Shown here: piece after piece, positions 60,501 through 64,000 of the stretch
How positions within the stretch are numbered: the first letter of the stretch is position 1
How the letters are laid out: every line of letters begins with the position of its first letter
From: Steromphala cineraria
Taxonomy: Eukaryota > Mollusca > Gastropoda > Trochida > Trochidae
Length of the DNA: 64,000 nt
NCBI GenBank assembly: GCA_916613615.1
Contig: OU744721.1
Span: 74,219,060-74,283,059 of the forward strand
Reading direction: 5' to 3'
Position numbers and translations under genes: made by a program
Notes under the pieces: model-generated
Told to the model about the DNA's origin: nothing
Database searches by the model: none
The model's input: the letters and a program-made list of their open reading frames with translations, nothing else

Positions 60501-61746
60501 TCATTTGCCTTGGACAAGTAGAAAATTGGACATTGTTTGCGTGTGTAGTTCATGCCACCAGTGAGTATTAAAGGAAATTGCCAGAATGCAAGAGGTACGC
60601 CGAATAATTGAATAATGTTGAACAATATTGCTTCAAATGCATGATGAAATACTTTTATTACACCTTGACTGTATGCTTCATATGACGTAGAAAAGACCAG
60701 CCTCACTGCCAAACCTGGGGGACACCATGGCGCTAATGTGATACGACGGATTACACCGCGTTCGCCTAAAAGATTTTTCGCCTAATGGATATTTTACCGC
60801 TTTTGCCAAAAAACGTTTTAATATAGTTTACAAGGTATTTATGTTTTATCTTTAATCTAAAATAGCTAGGTATGTAACTGTTACACTTCTGTTTAAGTTT
60901 CATTACAAAATATACGTTATTTTGCGTTATATCGAAACAATAAAGTATTTGTCAAAAATCGCCTGACAGCCGAGAATCGGATATTTTGCCGTTTTCGCCT
61001 AATATCTGTAAATCGCCATAATACTATCTAAATTATTCATGAACGATTGCACTTGTGGAAAATGGATATTTTTTACAAAATATAGTTGTTTTGTACCTCA
61101 GAATCGTGAAAACTGGAAACTATTAGCGTTATATTGAAGCACTCGCCATGTTGAGAAAGGATCCCAAACTGGTTTTCTGTCTCCGTTGCGCAACGCATCA
61201 AATTTGTTTTAGTCACTCTTGATGAAATAATATATATTTTTTTTCTGCATGGCATCAGACATCATACGAAGACCACAAAACTCTTGATAGGAGTTCGTAT
61301 TTTTTTTATTCATTCTTCAGTGCACAGTTTCACAGTTCAGAAGATTTTATTCATTTTCAGTTTGTAGACAATACAATGATACAATATGCACGTGTTTTTT
61401 TTATTTCCGTAGTATGTTGTTGTTTTATTACATTTGTTGGTGAGTATCATAAGAGAGTTTACTTTTTTAAAGTTGTTTTTATTCACTTTAGTTGGATACA
61501 ATCAATGTTTCATAGTATACATAGAGTGAGATAATACAACATGGCAGTTGACATATAATTTTACTATCACCAGTTGCAACAAGAAAGAATGGACAGATCT
61601 TGACGAGAAACAGTCATTAATAATGCATGGGCACATAATATAACATGAAGTAAAATAACGTTCTTAAGTATTTTCCATTTTGTCTCAAAAGTAATTTACA
61701 ATATTATTATTCAGACATGCTACTGAGCTATTTCAATGTACATTTT
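57561..61746. other. Intergenic, no gene seen
   Basis: AT-rich. Contains a small palindrome (atcacctc tgttc gaggtgat near 57598) and a pair of related motifs near 60777 and 60980 described in the findings. Open frames are short, unmatched and without splice support. Confidence 0.45.
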
Positions 61747-62003
61747 TCATTTCTTTAACAAAGACGATATTGCAGCGAGTGTCTGTGGGATGGTCTTTGA
61801 TTCATCCTCGTATACTGACCATACATCTTCAAGCTTTCTGTTGAATGCTTTGGTTCTTGTGTTTTGCAGTCTCTTCATTTGGCCGTGGTGCACAAATTCC
61901 TTCACTGTAGGTAGGAATCCTGCCTCTTTGTGAAGGAGTGAGACAAGGAGGAAGAAGTTGACGTTCCTCTTGCCGGCCCGACTGTTGATTCTCTTATGTC
62001 ATC
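61747..62003 (-). pseudogene. FLYWCH/MULE exon 7 (last), opens with a stop
   Basis: After tttacag it completes a Gly codon and then reads TGA where the family has TGG (GWHRR). It continues in frame as HKRINSRAGKRNVNFFLLV through to a normal TGA at 61747-61749. Confidence 0.85.
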
Positions 62004-62129
62004 CTGTAAACAGAAAGAATAAATAGAGAATTGTGAATTATTATCTTGAATATAGATTTTTCATATTGATATGATCATCATTATATCCGTTTATATAAAT
62101 ATGTTTCAATATATTGAATGATGACTTAC

Positions 62130-62364
62130 CTTCACAATCATTATTGGTGCGGACTGTCAGTCTGTAGACAGACCAGGTGTGAATTGGCCACAGATTGTTG
62201 GTCAACCACTGGTTCTCCGCGTAGTTAAAGAGGGGTGTTGCAGTCGGTCCAGCCAAGTCTTTCAGTTTTTCAAACTCCGGCATGATGTGGTTGGGACTGA
62301 GGTAGGGGAGGGCCATCAGTTTCTTTACTAGGGAGTAGAATTCACTGTTTCTACAGTACTTAGT
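62130..62364 (-). pseudogene. FLYWCH/MULE exon 6 (catalytic Glu)
   Basis: Starts after tttcag and ends GAAG|gtaagt in phase 1. Encodes LMALPYLSPNHIMPEFEKL, WPIHTWSVYRLTVRTNND and CEG, the last holding the third acidic residue. No stop in this exon. Confidence 0.87.
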
Positions 62365-62556
62365 CTGAAAGAAGTAAAACATATATGAATAAAAAATATA
62401 TATAATAAAATATCATTTCGCATATGTAACCCATATACTTTTGTATATGTAAGTCATTTATTTTCGAATATGTATGGCAATTATTTTCGGGAACAGAGAA
62501 TACAGAATTGAGCATTAGATATATATATTGTTGTGTATTCAAATTGATTGAATTAC

Positions 62557-62733
62557 CTTCAACCCCAGCATCTGAATCCGACGATAGACCGCCTGTTGCC
62601 AATGGAAAGCACAGCCACGGAGCTCAGCCTATGGTCTTAGGTACCGCATGGCCTCCCAAGCACCAGCTTCAAAGTCTGCCATTACTCTCTGGACTCGGAT
62701 GCAGTCACATCGGTTGAATACCGCCTTGAACAC
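62557..62733 (-). pseudogene. FLYWCH/MULE exon 5 (second Asp and Cys/His), one stop
   Basis: Starts after ctgcag; encodes VFKAVFNRCD, VMADFEAGAWEAMRYLRP, stop (TAG), then AELRGCAFHWQQAVYRRIQM. The sequence either side of the stop is well conserved, so the mutation is recent. Confidence 0.87.
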
Positions 62734-62824
62734 CTGCAGAATAAATACAAATATTATATATCATTAATGACAACTCCATTACAATACATTACATTACATT
62801 AATCAGGTTGCAGCATTAACTTAC

Positions 62825-63091
62825 CGCTTAGTCCACTTTCCTCTTCCTCGACATGAACATGTAACAGACGGGCACCTGTTTCATGTCCCCAGTCTCAGAG
62901 ACCAGGAATACATGGACGGAATACAGTTGAACGAAAGGCTTTCGCACAATGCCGAATGTACCATCCATGTACCGTGTCTTGGCCATCTTCATGGTTTCCA
63001 ACTGCTCGGTTGTGGCAAATACCAGATGTCTCGTTCCCTCTACCGTCAGATCATCCACAAGGAAGTCGTCTGGAACGTACTGTGGTCTCAA
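62825..63091 (-). pseudogene. FLYWCH/MULE exon 4 (first catalytic Asp), ends in a stop
   Basis: Starts after tttcag; encodes LVFATTEQLE, RYMDGTFGIVRKPFVQLYSV and MFMSRKRKVD, then TAA three bases before the donor GCG|gtaagt. In relatives a Tyr usually stands at that place. Confidence 0.87.
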
Positions 63092-63267
63092 CTGAAATAT
63101 AAATATAATATATAAAAACCAAATGAATATGTGATAATATATTATGGAAAAAAAGAACATTAACATTATTATTGTAGATACTTGTAAATACCTGAAAAAT
63201 ATTATATTTATTATAAGAAAATAATTTTAAAATATATTATTAAAAAGTTATTTATCAAAATACTCAC

Positions 63268-63444
63268 ATCATACTCCAAAGAATCAAACTCTGGAGGTCT
63301 CAGGTTCTGTCGAGCTGTGTTTTCCCGCTTTGCCATGGCAACCAAGGAAGGAAGTGTCGTGGGAACAGCCTCAAAGTTCTCATATTCCTCCTCCACTATC
63401 TGTAGTGCTGACGTGAAAAGTTGACTGGTGTATTTTGCCTTCAC
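63268..63444 (-). pseudogene. FLYWCH/MULE exon 3 (linker)
   Basis: 59 codons from cttcag to GAT|gtgagt. Charged linker with EEEYENFEAVPTTLPSL, typical between the finger and the transposase. Confidence 0.85.
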
Positions 63445-63574
63445 CTGAAGAAATAAACCTTTTATTGTATACGAGTGGAACAAATGTACATTCAAATGAA
63501 TTATAAAAAAATATATGTGTAATATTATCATTATTGTTGTCTAGTATTATAGAATTCTTTTTCCATAAAATAGA

Positions 63575-63575
<1 letters not shown>

Positions 63576-63605
<30 letters not shown>
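63576..63605. repeat. (TA)n microsatellite in a MULE intron
   Basis: About 14 TA units between exons 2 and 3 of the broken transposase gene. Confidence 0.9.
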
Positions 63606-63612
63606 ACCCTAC

Positions 63613-63774
63613 CTTTGCTGCCACCTTTGTTATGATGTCAGTGCCAGCTATATCCTCATGGTTGTGGGTGTTCTTCAACTGGAAGAAGTCTCCTTTCTGC
63701 ACGACAGAGGCGGGGCATCTTCTTTCTTTGCCTCTGACAGAACATCTCCAATAGACAGAATCTTTGTAGCCACC
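63613..63774 (-). pseudogene. FLYWCH/MULE exon 2 (zinc finger core)
   Basis: 54 codons from cttacag to AAG|gtaggg. Encodes GGYKDSVYWRC, a second Cys in RRCPAS, and NTHNHED: the Cys and His ligands of a FLYWCH finger. Confidence 0.85.
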
Positions 63775-63941
63775 CTGTAAGAAACAAAAACATTAATAAA
63801 TACATAAACATGAGCCATGTATATTTTGGGAATACTACTTGTTTATCTCAATTATTAACTTATTTTATATAAAATTATTATTAATGCACTTATTATTTTC
63901 ATTAAGAAACTTAAGAAACTCGTTTACTTGGTTTTACTTAC

Positions 63942-64000
63942 ATTTGCAACAAATGAATAACCGAAGTTATCCACGAGCTTGGATTTGCCCCTCTTCGACC
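63942..64000 (-). pseudogene. FLYWCH/MULE exon 1 (partial)
   Basis: Runs off the window. Encodes KSKLVDNFGYSFVAN, the first strand of the FLYWCH domain, ending AAT|gtaagt. Confidence 0.75.

Larger units (their letters stand above)
61747..64000 (-). pseudogene. FLYWCH zinc finger / MULE transposase gene, broken (5' end outside window)
   Basis: Seven exons on the - strand join in phase through GT-AG introns of about 80-180 bases. In order they encode a FLYWCH C2H2 finger (YWRC, C, HNH), a linker, then a MULE transposase with MDGTF (first Asp), ADFE (second Asp), the GCAFHW Cys/His pair, and NNDCEG (Glu). Three codons are stops: TAA at 62828-62830, TAG at 62629-62631 and TGA at 61999-62001, the last where the family has Trp. 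The source protein belongs to a Mutator-like family widespread in molluscs, either mobile or host-adopted. With three nonsense codons this copy cannot make a full protein unless recoded. The start lies beyond base 64000. Confidence 0.85.

Noticed and set aside
1..64000. CRISPR array, operons, rRNA or free-standing tRNA genes
   Set aside because: None seen. The only tRNA-like sequence is the head of the SINE at 51169-51501, and the tandem repeats do not have regular repeat-spacer structure.

Overview
The window looks like AT-rich animal nuclear DNA, most likely from a lophotrochozoan and probably a bivalve mollusc. The reasons are one long spliced receptor gene with canonical GT-AG introns, a tRNA-derived SINE, an intron-bearing FLYWCH/MULE transposase relic, many fold-back elements and a strong excess of the octamer TACATGTA. 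The species assignment is inference; nothing here fixes it.

The one clearly functional gene lies on the + strand at 9135-23504. Twenty exons encode the C-terminal 1,080 residues of a receptor guanylate cyclase of the Gyc76C / natriuretic-peptide-receptor type: most of the extracellular ligand-binding domain, one transmembrane helix, a kinase-homology (pseudokinase) domain, a signalling-helix coiled coil, a complete class III guanylate cyclase domain and a basic tail ending in a PDZ-type motif. Reading phase holds across every junction. The signal peptide and first part of the ligand domain are not visible and probably lie upstream of base 1. The 3'UTR ends near a poly(A) signal at 24204.

About 1-8160 and 25300-57560 are dominated by a family of non-coding tandem segments of roughly 7-9 kb. 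Copies at about 26-32.8 kb and 34.4-41.7 kb are nearly identical over long stretches. Copies at 1-8.2 kb and 46-57.6 kb are older and share blocks the others lack. The last copy even carries a decayed duplicate of the first visible cyclase exon and its downstream intron at 56885-57560, so the array probably arose from the cyclase gene's own 5' intron. Younger insertions punctuate the copies: a tRNA-SINE (51169-51501), a short TIR element with GGACGCAC repeats (34958-35196), a 1.06-kb insertion with a fold-back (47662-48725) and a 1.37-kb insertion with another fold-back (52020-53390).

From 61747 to the window end, on the - strand, lies a spliced FLYWCH zinc finger plus MULE transposase gene. 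Its catalytic motifs and splice sites survive, but three in-frame stop codons break it, so it is called a pseudogene. Other long stretches (24236-25299, most of 54100-56880 and 57561-61746) show nothing I can support as coding.
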